A stretch of 64,000 bases of DNA, taken from contig CM067082.1 of the NCBI GenBank assembly GCA_034008185.1, positions 86,861,684-86,925,683 on the forward strand, given 5' to 3'. The stretch is from Gorsachius magnificus (taxonomy: Eukaryota; Chordata; Aves; Pelecaniformes; Ardeidae). A program made the position numbers and the translations under genes. Below, in pieces: positions 1 through 10,700 of this stretch; position 1 is the stretch's first letter; each line of letters opens with the position of its first letter. The notes beneath the pieces were generated by a model. It had not been told where the DNA came from, did not search any database, and was given only the letters and a program-made list of their open reading frames with translations.

Positions 1-1119
1 AGAGTAATTCATTAGAGGTGTTCTCGCTTGTTGTAGTACTTTGATAAACAAGGTATCGTTATGGTATTTTTTTCTCTTGAAGATTTGGTCTTCGTGTGTT
101 GAGTATGCTTGTTGTGTAACAAACACCTCCTGGTAGGGTGTGTTTTTTTTTCTCTGAGAACAAGCAATCTGTCACTGCAGGCTGCTTTTGTCCCCCTCTT
201 TCTTTTCAGATTGACTTTTTTCTAATTTTACAGAGACTTTTGAAAGTCTGTGGAGAAAGAACTGTATGTGTTTTGATGCTATGTATGTGTTGATACCCAG
301 CTTTTCATTATTCCTTTTCTGCTTGTGGATTTCTAATAACTCCTGGTTCAGATACTTGCACCCTTTCATGTCTTTTGGCTTGCTCTCCTTAGACATTCTA
401 GTGCCTCGGTGAGTTGTGGTGGTTTTGGTGTGTTTTGTTTTCTGTCTCTGCAACTTGCTCTTTGTAGTTCTTCTACAGAGGCTCTAAGAAACACCTTGCT
501 TTATGCTCTGCCCTGGCTGTGGTGATTGCGAAGTCTTGCAGTTCATGGGCACAGACAGCTGCCTCTGAACTAATATTTTTTTTTTTTGTTCTTGATTAGT
601 TTCTCATGGTGAGAGATCCTCTTAATAAGCATTTCCTACTAAGGTTCTTGGAAGTCCTCAGTGTCTTTCACTGCTGTTTTTCAGAACGCAAGTGCAGTCT
701 CCAAATTTGGTTATACTTGACTCAAGAAACTAATTCTGAGTGTAGTATCGAGGAAAATTCTAATACGTTAATGCATCTTCCCTTTTAGATGGATCATAAT
801 TAGGCTGTACTGTGTTTCAGTGGATACTTCTGTTTCTCTTCGGCAAAAGTTTGAGGTTTCCATTCTTTATTCCTTGAAATACATTTTTTTTTTTTTTTTT
901 TTTATCTTGGTCATTGCAAATACTACACCAGTCTTAAATTGTTTACTTCTTAGCCCCTACTTCACTAAGTGTGGCTCCTGCTGAAATTGATTTTAGCTTT
1001 TATATTTAAAGTTTCGAAGTCATCAGGGCCGTTGGCTTGCTCTACCTGTCACTTTAACATCACAGCTGCATGTTACACATTTAATTACAGTTTTTGTCTC
1101 TGCCCTTGTTTCCTGGTAG
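1..1119 (+). other. RIOK1 intron (partial), with T20 tract
   Basis: Intronic sequence with no coding match. It contains a pure T run at 884-903. Nothing else stands out. Confidence 0.8.
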
Positions 1120-1226
1120 ACTTTTTCCAGAAGTACAATGTTGCAGTGATGACTGTGAGGGAGTTGTTTGAGTTTATTACTGATCCTTCTATCACAAGCG
1201 AGAACATTGATGACTATCTGTCTAAG
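1120..1226 (+). CDS. RIOK1: RIOK1 exon, end of RIO kinase C-lobe
   Basis: The acceptor is ...tcctggtag before 1120 and the donor is gtaaga after 1226. The first two bases (AC) complete a split codon, probably Asp, from the missing upstream exon; 35 codons follow ([18 protein letters not shown], then [17 protein letters not shown]). The exon ends in phase 0. I looked for the preceding exon (the HPHALEFL region of the family) in 1-1119 and did not see it. Confidence 0.95.
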
Positions 1227-4200
1227 GTAAGACCTCATGGTCTTGTTACTTATGTAGGAAGGCTTGACCAATAAGATGAGATCTAGTTCAAGCTCCTTCA
1301 TCTCATTTGTTCTGCATCCTCCTATTGAAGGAAGCTGGTACATGGCATTATGTTATGCTAGTACTTCAGAAATGCATACCATCTCTTCCATTTGTACCAT
1401 CATAGCATGACAACATGTTCATTCTATGTTTTTGAGAAAAGTCTAATCATGAAAACTCAAATGTCTGTTCCAGGTACTACTAAAACTAATGCTTTAAATT
1501 AGTTCTTTCTTTTTGGCAAGGAGAAGTTCTGCAAAAATATAACTATGCTTATATAGAGAATAGGGTTAAGAATGCAGATTTGAGCAGGGTGGGCTGAGGG
1601 AGGAAGGGAATGACTCAGGCAGTGTTACTCCAAGGTGCATGGTCTTGCTAGCCAAATATAGAGGGGGTGGCAGAACACATCAATTCTAGGAGGAGGTAAA
1701 CTTACTCAGTGCTGTTAGCACCAATATATTTCATCTCTAGCTGCCAGTCCTCTGCTCCCAGTTAAATATTTCTTTAGAAAGGGAGGTGGGGGGGAAAGCT
1801 TTTTAACTTAGCTTAAGAGAAAAGGGGGGCCACATAATGTCATGCTCAGAGTGGAGATTTGATGTGTCATTCCTGGTCAAGACCACGTGAGTGTGGTCCA
1901 AATACCAGTATACAGCATGGGGATTTCCATGTGTTGTGTACTTTCTGTCATATTGGAGGTTGAATGAGACGGAGCTGTGCTATGTGATTGCCCTTACTTC
2001 TGTTTCCCTGGCTTGCTCAACGTGTATGAGAAGAGCCAAGTTCCAGCACTGAGCACTGCTCACTGTACTCTCCTTGTGGTATTATGTCCTGTAGTCATGC
2101 TGGGCCTGCCATAATTTGGTCTGGGAGGAGCAGCAAGCACGTTTTCCCTCTTACTAATAAAGCAGATCTGCAGTTAAAAGCGTGCTTTGCAGAAATGTTG
2201 GTTGCCACTAGGTGTCGCTCAAAGCATTGCCGTAGGGAAAGCTGCAGTATTTGTGAGTGACTGTGGATGGAGTACAGGGAGAAACACAGATGGGAATGGT
2301 TAGTTGGATTAAGTGATGTGATTCTAAAGAGTGATAACTTTGTATTGTTTTATGTTTCTTTAGGCAATGGAAATAGCGTCGAGAAGAACAGAGGAGGAAA
2401 GATCCAGTCAGGATAAAGTGGATGAGGAAGTAAGTGGGGAATTTTGTTCCTGCTGTGAAATTAATATTAACCTTGTCTCTTCTACCTAGTGGAAAATGTT
2501 CTGCTTTGTTTGGAAAAATATACAGTTGATAAAAAAAAAAAAAAAAGCATTGTGATACTGAGATGTCTTGAGTTAGTTGAGGTGTGAAGTATTAAGGAAT
2601 GCCATGTGTAAAAGCTGACAATGATATGGTGTTAGAAGGCAAATACTGAATTTCCTAAACCAATATGTTTTCTTGTAGCTGGGTCCGTTGATGTATCTTC
2701 CAGTTCAGGTTCAGTTAACAAAAAAAAACTGAATGGAGGGATCTGATTATGCTAGTGGTTTTGGAACAGTGATACAGAACCAGGATATCTGGATACGTGC
2801 ATTGACCAAATCGCCTATTTAGCTCCAGTCCCAGTCTAATTCAGTTCTTCCATGTACTGTTTCTTTCCTTTGCTTTTACATTAAGTGAATCCATTTCAAG
2901 TTCATTAGAGAACTGCTAATGTTCTGGAAAGGCTTGATGTAAAGATGAAGTAATTTCTATCTTAGTTCTATCTATCTGCTCCAGAAGAGTTTTAAAAAAA
3001 AACAAAACCAAAAAACCAACTCTGAGCAGAATTTGAGAACCTATTTGTACTGGTTCGTGTAGTGTTTATCTTTGGAGTCAATACTACTTGATTTATCAAA
3101 GACTTTTCTTTTTCTCTTGGAGCTCTGCAGGTTTTACTAACTGCTTCTGGCTCAGGCATGGCCAAGGAAAGATATCTTTTTGTTGTTGTTGTTTTGCTTT
3201 GTTTCTTAAGATATCCTCAGCATGCAACTTCTGAACTACAGGGTCAGATGTTAGTGTATTTTTTGCAAGCCCATCTTTTGCAAACCAATTATTCCTTTGC
3301 TTATATAAAGGTAGTGACCTGTAAGAGAGATGGTTTAGTAGCATCTTAAGTTCAGTTTATTTCTCTTAGACTTGTCACGTGACCATAGCTAGTTTGTGTC
3401 CCTTCCTTCACAAAAGAGCAGAGCTGATTAAGGGCAAGCTCTGTGGAGGTGGGGACCTCCGTGCTTTGCACAGCACTTAGTCTAGCAGTTATTATCATAA
3501 AGCGTACTTGAATTTGTACTGGGATTCAACTGATACCATGAAAAAGAGAAGTAAAATACTTCTCTCTGATCTGGTAGTGACTTAAGTTTGCTGGAGGACT
3601 GTTTCAGAAAGACAAATGTGACAAATATTAGGTATGTTGTTGGTACTACAGTTGGGTTTTACTGTACTATACTGCTGCAGGAACCTTTTTTGAGTTGGAC
3701 TGTAGGTTGAAGCAGGTATTATTAAATAAAGACATTAAGTTCTAACAGCGCATTTGAATGGAGTTGCCTCCTGAAGGCATTGTAAACATCACAATAAAAA
3801 TGTTAGAGAAAATCCTTAGAATGCAAAACCTTAGGACTCAAATAGGTTAAGAGGAAGTTGGAAGGATTGGAGAAGTTTATAAGTGGCCTGGTGGTAGTCA
3901 TGCTAAGGAAGGAGTCTTATTAGTCATGATCTATCAATAATATGTTGCATGTTAAGTCTGCTCCTGCCAAAAAAAAAAAGTGCTGCAGTTCAAATGATAG
4001 TGGATGACTGCCATGTTAATTTTCAGTTTCTCTGAGCCATGAAATCCTTCATGATTTATTCTCTTAAGGATGCATAATTAGAAAGGAAGAACATCATGAA
4101 ACTGCATGTAAATTATTAAGTCTGCATTTCCTTTCACTCTGTTAGGTGTTTAAGAAGGCTTACATACCTCGAACTTTGACTGAAGTTAAAAACTACGAGA

Positions 4201-4430
4201 GAGATGTGGATATAATGATGAAATTGAAAGAAGAGGATATGGCATTGAATGTTCAGCAAGATAATGTAAGTAGGCAGGCTGAGGCACTGCAAAAAAAGAG
4301 AGAGGGAATATGAATTCTTCTTACTGGAAACTGATAGCAACAAATAAAAACAGAAGCCTTGTTACCAAGGTGTGGAGTACTGAATCTAGTGTCATACTTT
4401 AAAATCGTCTGGTTAGGACTAATGTTTTTT

Positions 4431-4461
<31 letters not shown>

Positions 4462-7400
4462 AAAGCGCCTATCACCATATTGATAAACATTCTTTGGAAC
4501 CACTCTGACGGCAGAGGTAAGAACAGGAGTCAGCCTGTTGGTACCTCAGCACTTCTGTTTCCAACCAATTAAAAAAAAAAAAAAAAGCTACAAGACTTTG
4601 CTGCCAGCCTGCCTGGCTGGTGTTTAATGCTGCTACTCCATCACGGTTGGAGTACACTGTGGTTTTTCCTAGGTTGTTTTTCTGGTTGGGCTTTTTTTCT
4701 GGTGATAACTTTCTCTGGGACCAAAGATTTAAGACTCTTATTTTGATAATGTAATTTTCTTTCTCTCTTCCCTGGGTGTAGATTCTTTACCAGACTGTGA
4801 CAGGACTGAAGAAGGATTTGTCTGGTGTTCAGAAGGTGAGAGGGTCTCTTTGAAATCCTTCATTTTAGTCATTTTCAGAAAAGCGCTTATAAGGAATACA
4901 GAGAATGCCTTGTCTTGCAGCTGACACCGTGAAAGAAGGTTCTTGTCTGCAGAGTGACCGTTTATGTCTGGGACGGGTCTGGCATGACGGTGTGTCTGCA
5001 CGCCACACGAATTGCTTCCCTGCACTGTGGCTGATCCTGAGTTGCTTCAGAATGAAATGATAGTCCTTGCTATGGCCTTGGTATCTAAAGTTAAGGTAGA
5101 GAGGAGGGAAGACATTCTGCAATTGTGGAAAATGTAATTAATTTCAATTGTAGCATGACTACAAGTTTTGATATGTGTTCAGGGTAGCTTTGCTGTAATT
5201 ATTGTGTAAAGAACAACCCTGCAGTGTAAGGCATAATATATTATGTCTTGCTATATATGAAGTACTTGACAATGGCGCTTCTGTAAAGCGCATTGGATAA
5301 GAAGTTTGATACATATCAGTCTGTAGCAATATAATTCAAGGTAGAAGCCCTCTATGGATCCTCCCTCCTTCCTTTGTAAATTTTACCTAGCACTTGTGTA
5401 GACTCTGTTTTTAATGTGGAAATATAAATATGGATGGGATCAGGCTGTGGCACAGTCTACAGGCTTGTTTAAGGATAAATGAGTTTTCCAGTGTAGATAT
5501 GTGTTTGCAATAAAGCCTACATATAGTGCCCCCAAGGTAGATTTGGGGATGATCCAAGTATAATTAAAAATTGGCTTCCACATATGTTAGCAAATCACTG
5601 TTCAACTTATGGAAATTAGCTTGGGAGTGCCAATACAGCTGTGCTGTGAGCTCTGGCCTAAAATATTCTGTGTTGTACATTCTAGAGTCCTTGTTCTTGG
5701 TTTGGACTAACGTCTTTTTCTTGAGACTCAGTGATGGCTGTAGTAAAGGAGATGGCACAAGGGTTTCTTTGCAGCAGATTCTGCTTTGGGGTGTGTGTGT
5801 ATGTGTGTATATTGTCATTAGGCTTCTTTGTTTTGTTTTGGTATAATTCTCTCTTGGTATATCTTGCAGATTCCTGCACTTCTTGAAAAGAAGGCAGATG
5901 AGTCAGAAACGGACTCTGATGATGATGACGGCGGCAGCTCAGAGGACTCTGATTCGGGTTGTAAAGAATCTATACATCCCAAAGATAAACCTGCTGAAAT
6001 TAGCATGGACAAAAAGGTCAGCTGGCCAGGAATTGTTTATTTTTCCCACATCTGCTTATGTGACAGGAAAAAAAATCCAACTTTAGTTCTGAGTGGCTCT
6101 TGCTACTTCTTGTCTGAAACAAGCTATGGACGTTTCCTGTTGTGGAGAATGAGAGCAGAGAAAGTGAATGTCATTATGGATGCTTTATTCATGGTGTTTT
6201 TATGTAGAGGAATGTGTAACATGGCTCTCTGTAGCCTAGGTAAAGGTAGAAGATCTCTGGACAGAATTCTAAGGCTAAGCAAAGCAGAACTTGGTGAAGC
6301 CTGGGCAGCTCTTCAGTGCCTCTGGCTACTCTTCCAGGCTTTGGTGTTCAGGTTTGTGGTTGTGGTCCCTGATTAACATCCTTTTGCCTAGGGAACTGAG
6401 ACCACTTGATCTCTAGAACTGGAGACTTGGTGGCAATGTTTGTACTACAGTGGCTTTTGCAGTACCATTAGTACAGACTGGCTGTCTTTGCTGTGGGCAA
6501 GAGATGTAATGCAGTCATGCAAAGGGATAATGATTTGGAGGTTTTTAAGGTTTCATTTTTCAAACTGCAGAACAAGTATCTTCTCCTTTGGTAAGGCTCT
6601 TCATGGGTGAGCCTCTTGGCAGCCTTTTAGGTGCTTTGCAAAAGAAGGATGATACTCGGTGGGCTTAAGGGCTTCAAGATTTGGGGGTTTGCTTGTTAGA
6701 TTTTTCTTCCTAGAAAAGGTAAGATAATACATTCCATATCTGTTAAATAATAATGCAGTGCTCTACTAGATGCTTTCTACCAGTCTAGAGCTGCTGCCTT
6801 TCAGATGTGAAGAGGGGATGTGTTGGTCACTTCTCATCCTTATGGATAGGTTTTCAGTTGGTCTTCTTTTTGTGTGAGCAAAATGAGGTTTTTGGTAACC
6901 CATGTGTTCAGCTGTAGGTTGAACAACTGATGAGCAGCAATTACTTCCGCTCCCCTCCCCATTATGCTGACTTTGCATTTTCCAGTTGCATGTAGTCTCT
7001 TCACTGTCTAACACAAATTATAGTGTATTGCAGTAGCATAGCATACCCTTTCTTGCCAATCCTGATGATGATCAGTTTGCTCTGAGTTACCAGCAGTTAC
7101 TGGATCAGTATTTTTGCATGGCATGTAGAAACACATACTATAGCAGCCCTGTGGGTAGCAGAAAACCTAGATTAGGCATCCTGTTGTAATCTTAGGTGTT
7201 AATAGCATCAATTAAGAGTGCTTCTTGATCCCTTTCTTCAAAGGTTGTGTGAAATGCAGGTTTTAACTAGTTTGAATTTTGCCTTGTCATTCCGAGTATG
7301 TGGCTCTTAGCTCCTCCCCCAATCTGCACTTCCTTTTTCCTTTTCCCTCACCATTCCTATTGATTTTTTTTCTTTTTATTTCTTCCTCTTGGTAACCTCA

Positions 7401-7618
7401 CTTTTATGTGGAGTGTTAATTAAACTTGTTAATGTAACAATTGATTGACCTGCTCACAATCTCTTACTCCTTCTGATTTTAAATGAATGGTGTTTTGTCC
7501 TTTATAGGAAAGGAAAAAGATGGTTAAAGAAGCCCAAAGAGAGAAGAGAAAAACCAAAATCCCAAAGCATGTGAAGAAGCGGAAAGAAAAGACTGCAAAA
7601 ATGAAGAAAGGCAAATAA
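1120..7618 (+). CDS. RIOK1: RIOK1 (RIO kinase 1), 3' part: six coding exons, C-terminal ~200 residues
   Basis: Join 1120-1226, 2364-2429, 4146-4265, 4782-4835, 5870-6016 and 7508-7618; the start lies upstream of the window. RIOK1 is an atypical serine/threonine kinase/ATPase acting in the cytoplasm on late pre-40S particles. The joined protein reads [18 protein letters not shown], then [54 protein letters not shown], an acidic Ser/Asp stretch, and a Lys-rich end finishing KTAKMKKGK. This is the order of the vertebrate RIOK1 C-terminus. The first exon holds the end of the RIO C-lobe; the rest is the tail. The ATP-binding and catalytic loops are off the left edge. All introns are GT-AG and all five junctions keep frame. 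The tail is acidic, then strongly basic, as expected for a ribosome-associated protein. DSP follows 38.7 kb downstream on the same strand. Identity is near certain; borders were placed by eye. Confidence 0.96.
1227..2363 (+). other. RIOK1 intron carrying a CTCF-like site
   Basis: Ordinary AT-rich intron. The one distinctive site is CCACTAGGTGTCGCT at 2205-2219, which resembles the core of the vertebrate insulator factor CTCF motif with one difference in the GGC triplet. Confidence 0.75.
2364..2429 (+). CDS. RIOK1: RIOK1 exon (22 codons)
   Basis: The acceptor is tttctttag and the donor gtaagt, a perfect consensus. It encodes [16 protein letters not shown] then DKVDEE, matching the family's helix after the RIO fold. 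Phase 0 at both ends, 66 bp, so skipping it would remove 22 residues without a frameshift. Confidence 0.95.
2430..4145 (+). other. RIOK1 intron
   Basis: No coding similarity seen. A stretch near 3415-3480 (ctctgtggaggtggggacct, then a segment like the 'cagcacttag' tails of old SINE/LINE repeats) may be an ancient repeat remnant; this is weak. Confidence 0.6.
4146..4265 (+). CDS. RIOK1: RIOK1 exon (40 codons)
   Basis: The acceptor is ctgttag and the donor gtaagt. It encodes [20 protein letters not shown] followed by [20 protein letters not shown], among the most recognisable parts of the RIOK1 tail. Phase 0 at both ends, 120 bp. Confidence 0.96.
4266..4781 (+). other. RIOK1 intron with TA microsatellite
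   Basis: Contains an alternating (TA)n tract at about 4430-4463, interrupted once by TTT, and an A run near 4570-4586. Otherwise plain intron. Confidence 0.75.
4430..4463. repeat. (TA)n microsatellite
   Basis: About 34 bases of alternating TA with a single interruption, self-complementary, so it can extrude as a hairpin. It is likely to vary in length between individuals. Confidence 0.85.
4782..4835 (+). CDS. RIOK1: RIOK1 exon (18 codons)
   Basis: The acceptor is ctgggtgtag and the donor gtgaga. It encodes [18 protein letters not shown], which fits the family at this position. It is a 54 bp phase-0 micro-exon. Confidence 0.95.
4836..5869 (+). other. RIOK1 intron
   Basis: No gene or RNA feature seen; a short GT-rich stretch lies near 5789-5810. 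Confidence 0.7.
5870..6016 (+). CDS. RIOK1: RIOK1 exon, acidic serine-rich linker (49 codons)
   Basis: The acceptor is tatcttgcag and the donor gtcagc, weaker than the others. It encodes [20 protein letters not shown], then a Gly/Ser/Glu/Asp stretch and [14 protein letters not shown]. The SETDSDDDD and SSEDSDSG runs look like casein kinase 2 substrate sequence (inference). This is the least conserved part of the tail, so identity rests on position and on frame with the flanking exons. If the donor is not used, the frame stays open to TAA at 6374-6376. Confidence 0.92.
6017..7507 (+). other. RIOK1 last intron
   Basis: The largest gap between the coding exons except 2430-4145. The frame of the upstream exon continues open for 119 codons into it (to 6376) behind a sub-optimal donor. 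I see no repeat or RNA gene. Confidence 0.7.
7508..7618 (+). CDS. RIOK1: RIOK1 last coding exon, basic C-terminus and stop
   Basis: The acceptor is tcctttatag and the TAA stop lies at 7616-7618. It encodes 36 residues beginning [15 protein letters not shown], passing through [14 protein letters not shown] and ending MKKGK. The very basic end is the family signature and could act in rRNA binding or nuclear import (inference). Confidence 0.96.
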   Translation, partial: ERKKMVKEAQREKRKTKIPKHVKKRKEKTAKMKKGK

Positions 7619-7715
7619 AATCAGCTTTGGCTTGGGGGAAAGGGATGGTTTGTTGTGGGTTATTTAGTCACCATCTTTTTTTAAAATTAAAAATCCTTTA
7701 TTTATATACATACAG
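7619..7715 (+). promoter_or_regulatory. RIOK1: RIOK1 3' UTR with ATTAAA polyadenylation signal
   Basis: About 95 bases follow the stop. The first usable signal is ATTAAA at 7686-7691, the commonest variant of AATAAA, and a GT-rich stretch (gagggtggttttgtt) lies at about 7726-7740 as a downstream element. The exact cleavage point cannot be seen; I place it near 7705-7715. No AATAAA occurs in this short stretch. Confidence 0.6.
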
Positions 7716-10700
7716 TATTAACTGTGAGGGTGGTTTTGTTAATAACGTGGTGTAATTGTTTGAATGGAGTATATGCCATGGGTTTCTCAATTGGAAAGAA
7801 TGAGGTTAACACTCGTGCATGTTAAAATCCTTTACCTGTGCAGGTTTAACCTGTTGTTAAACTCGCGTTGATTTGTTCTTGGGGTCTTTACTCCCCTGCC
7901 TCACACTGCATACGAGCTAGTTTGGTTTGTTCCAGAGCAGTGATTTGATTCAAACAGATTCTTGGAGGAAGGAGAATGGCAATTCAAAGCCTTATGCCTT
8001 CTTCACAGTACAGAAGCAGACTGACTTATCTGTCCTCTGCAGGCTGTCACAGTCACCTGTGGATAACCCTGTAGGCTGCCTCCCCTGTGCTTGTATCACC
8101 TTTGATATTTTGTTACTGAAAGCTGAATTTTGTGATTTGGGAGGCAGCTGTCCTCATTACCTAGTGCCCTTCTGAAGCAATGGGGCAGGCATACCCGAAG
8201 AGACCAAAGCCTGATTTGTGTTTTGGTTTTTGTTTGTGTTTTGGTTTTGTTTTTCTTGGATCCCAACATAGGGCACTGTTGCTCTTAGAGTATTATGAAC
8301 CAGCTATTTTGTAAGCTGGTCAAATGAATATTTGCTGTCAAGATTAATGATGTGTTTTCAAAATCAAGGCTATGTACGTAAAGGCTTATGGCAGGACTTC
8401 ACTGTGGCATGCATGGCTCAGCACTACCAGTCCACATGGTGCTAAGGTGCACCAGCTCTTATTAGGGAGAGGTTGGCAGAGCTCTGCTCATAAGTGACCC
8501 ACTTGGGCTGGGGCAAAGGCGCTGTGCTGAAGACAGACTGCTTTCTCTCTTGGCAGCTGCTTTGGCCACTGAGGCTGACAAATCTTGGGAGAGGTGTCCT
8601 CCTCATGCTGTAGCATATCAGCTGTCTTTTCCCACTGCCTGGAGTTTCAGAACTCCCTGTGCCAGCACAGAGAAAGGTTCTGATTCCAGTAAATGTCCCA
8701 CATGAGGGGTGGAGTTGATGCCGTGGGGGTTTATGCTTACAGGACATACATCCTCTGATGAGAGAGGACAGCTTTTATCCATCAGTGGATTTCCAACAAT
8801 GATGGGTTAGCCAGGGGCAGGGTGAAGTTTCCTTCTCTCTCTGTTCCTCGCCTCCCACACCCAAAAGAGAGATGATGTTGGCCAATTGCAGATGTGGTTG
8901 CACTCCCCAGTTGGACCTTCACAACCTCTTTGGTGCCTTTGGCTAGAAATCTGGTAAGAAAGGAACTAGTCAATACTTCCACATCTCTCTCTGTGCTCCC
9001 TTACTCCTATCCATACAGGGGTTGACAGTACTCTCATGTACAGTAATGCATGTAAGTGTAGACAGTGTTGCTGGAGCATGTTGGGAAGCAAGACTGGTGT
9101 TTCCTCACCATGTGGGGATGTTTTTTGGGAGATGGAGATGAAATATCTGCATTTTGGAAAATGGCATTACATCAGGTGCAAGAAAGGGAGCAGCCTCTAA
9201 CTTGGTAGTGAAGGGAGGATGAGGTGCAAGACCTACATCCAGAGATGAGGGAGTAGTGTTGACTGCATCTCTCCTAATGCCAAGGGCTGAGATGCTGCTG
9301 GATGTATGGACACGTTATTTCCTGCTTTTCTTTGCTGTCATGGGAGCTTGCTTGGTGACATAATCAGGCAGAGGTAGCCTTGGTGTAATGGCTGTCCTGA
9401 ACCCGACTTGTCGTATTCCTAGGTGCAGTGCTGAAGGCAACTGAAACAATAACAGCTTTGTGCACTTTGCCCTTGAAATCCCGTTGTGTTGGGGATTCTT
9501 CCTGCTGACTGACAAGGCTATGGTGTGTACATCAACGATAGCAGTTGTGGTTTGTGAAGGTGTGCGCACCAGGAAGTGTGTGTAAGGACTCGGGGGTGGG
9601 GGGGAGGGATTGTATCCTAGCTGTTGCCTTCCTCCAGGAACAGGCTGTACATCAGGCAGACCTCAGCGTTTTTGGTGAAGTGGGCTAAGCTTAAGTGCAT
9701 TCCGAAGAAGTTGTGTGTGCTTTAACCTCGTGTAGCTCAGCAGTGGATGACTCCACCAGGAAACTGGTCCATGGCTGATCAGTGTGGGTCGGGGGTTGTC
9801 AGACACAAGAGAGAACCCTCTGTTCACCAGGGCTGGGTGCTCTGAAGATGAGGATAGATGCTTGTTCTTGGTAAAGAGCCTGGAAGGCCCAGAGCCAGAG
9901 TGTGTGTCCCACTGGGGGGTGTTTACCTCCTTTACCTGAGGAGATGCTTCAGAGAAAGGCTGCTATCATCTGTGTTTGAGGGAAGAGGAAATGTCCCAGC
10001 CCATATAACCTTGTCTTTCCTCCAGGCCATGCACCACAGCCGGATCAAGTTTGCCTAGCTCCAGCCGCCATCCTGTAGCACGAAGGTGGTCCTGAATCAG
10101 CCATTTAGGATTGGAGCCTTGCTTGCAGTGATGTGCAGCAGGACTGTCTGTGCAGGCTGTGCAAAGCATGAGCTGTCTGCCTCAGGTGTTTTCTCTAGGG
10201 CACGTTTACATAGTCAGGGTGTTTGCAGAGCACCTGAGGTGAGGCATGCCAGAAAAGCCCATGTTCTGCAAGTGCAGGTGGCCTGGGGGTAGCTGTTGCA
10301 GCTGGGTATGTGCTTGTCGAGGTGGGCTGTAAGTGCAGGTCATGTGTCCTGGCCATTGCAGGCTTGAGATATATAGAAGTGAGGCAGGCCACAGGAACGA
10401 GGTGGACCCGGAGCTCTTTGGGCCAGGACCATGAGAGGAGCCATCTTTCTGGTGATCCCTGAAAGAAGAGAATGGTCACTTAAGAAATGTTAGGCATAAA
10501 TACCAAAAGGCACCAATCCGATAGAGGGTGAGGAGGATGGGGATGGGATGGCATCACTCTATCCTGGGCTGAAGAAAAAGCTCCAAAGTTCAAAGTAGCA
10601 TGGATGCTCGGTTATGCTCTATTGATACCAATGGAAGATGAGGTAGGTCTGTCTCAAGTTTTTTGGTTTGCTCCCCCTCCCTGGAGATTAGGATCTGACC

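Noticed and set aside
7060..7115. C/D-box snoRNA-like pattern (tgatgatg ... ctgag) in the last RIOK1 intron
   Set aside because: No terminal stem and poor box spacing; common words in AT-rich intron.
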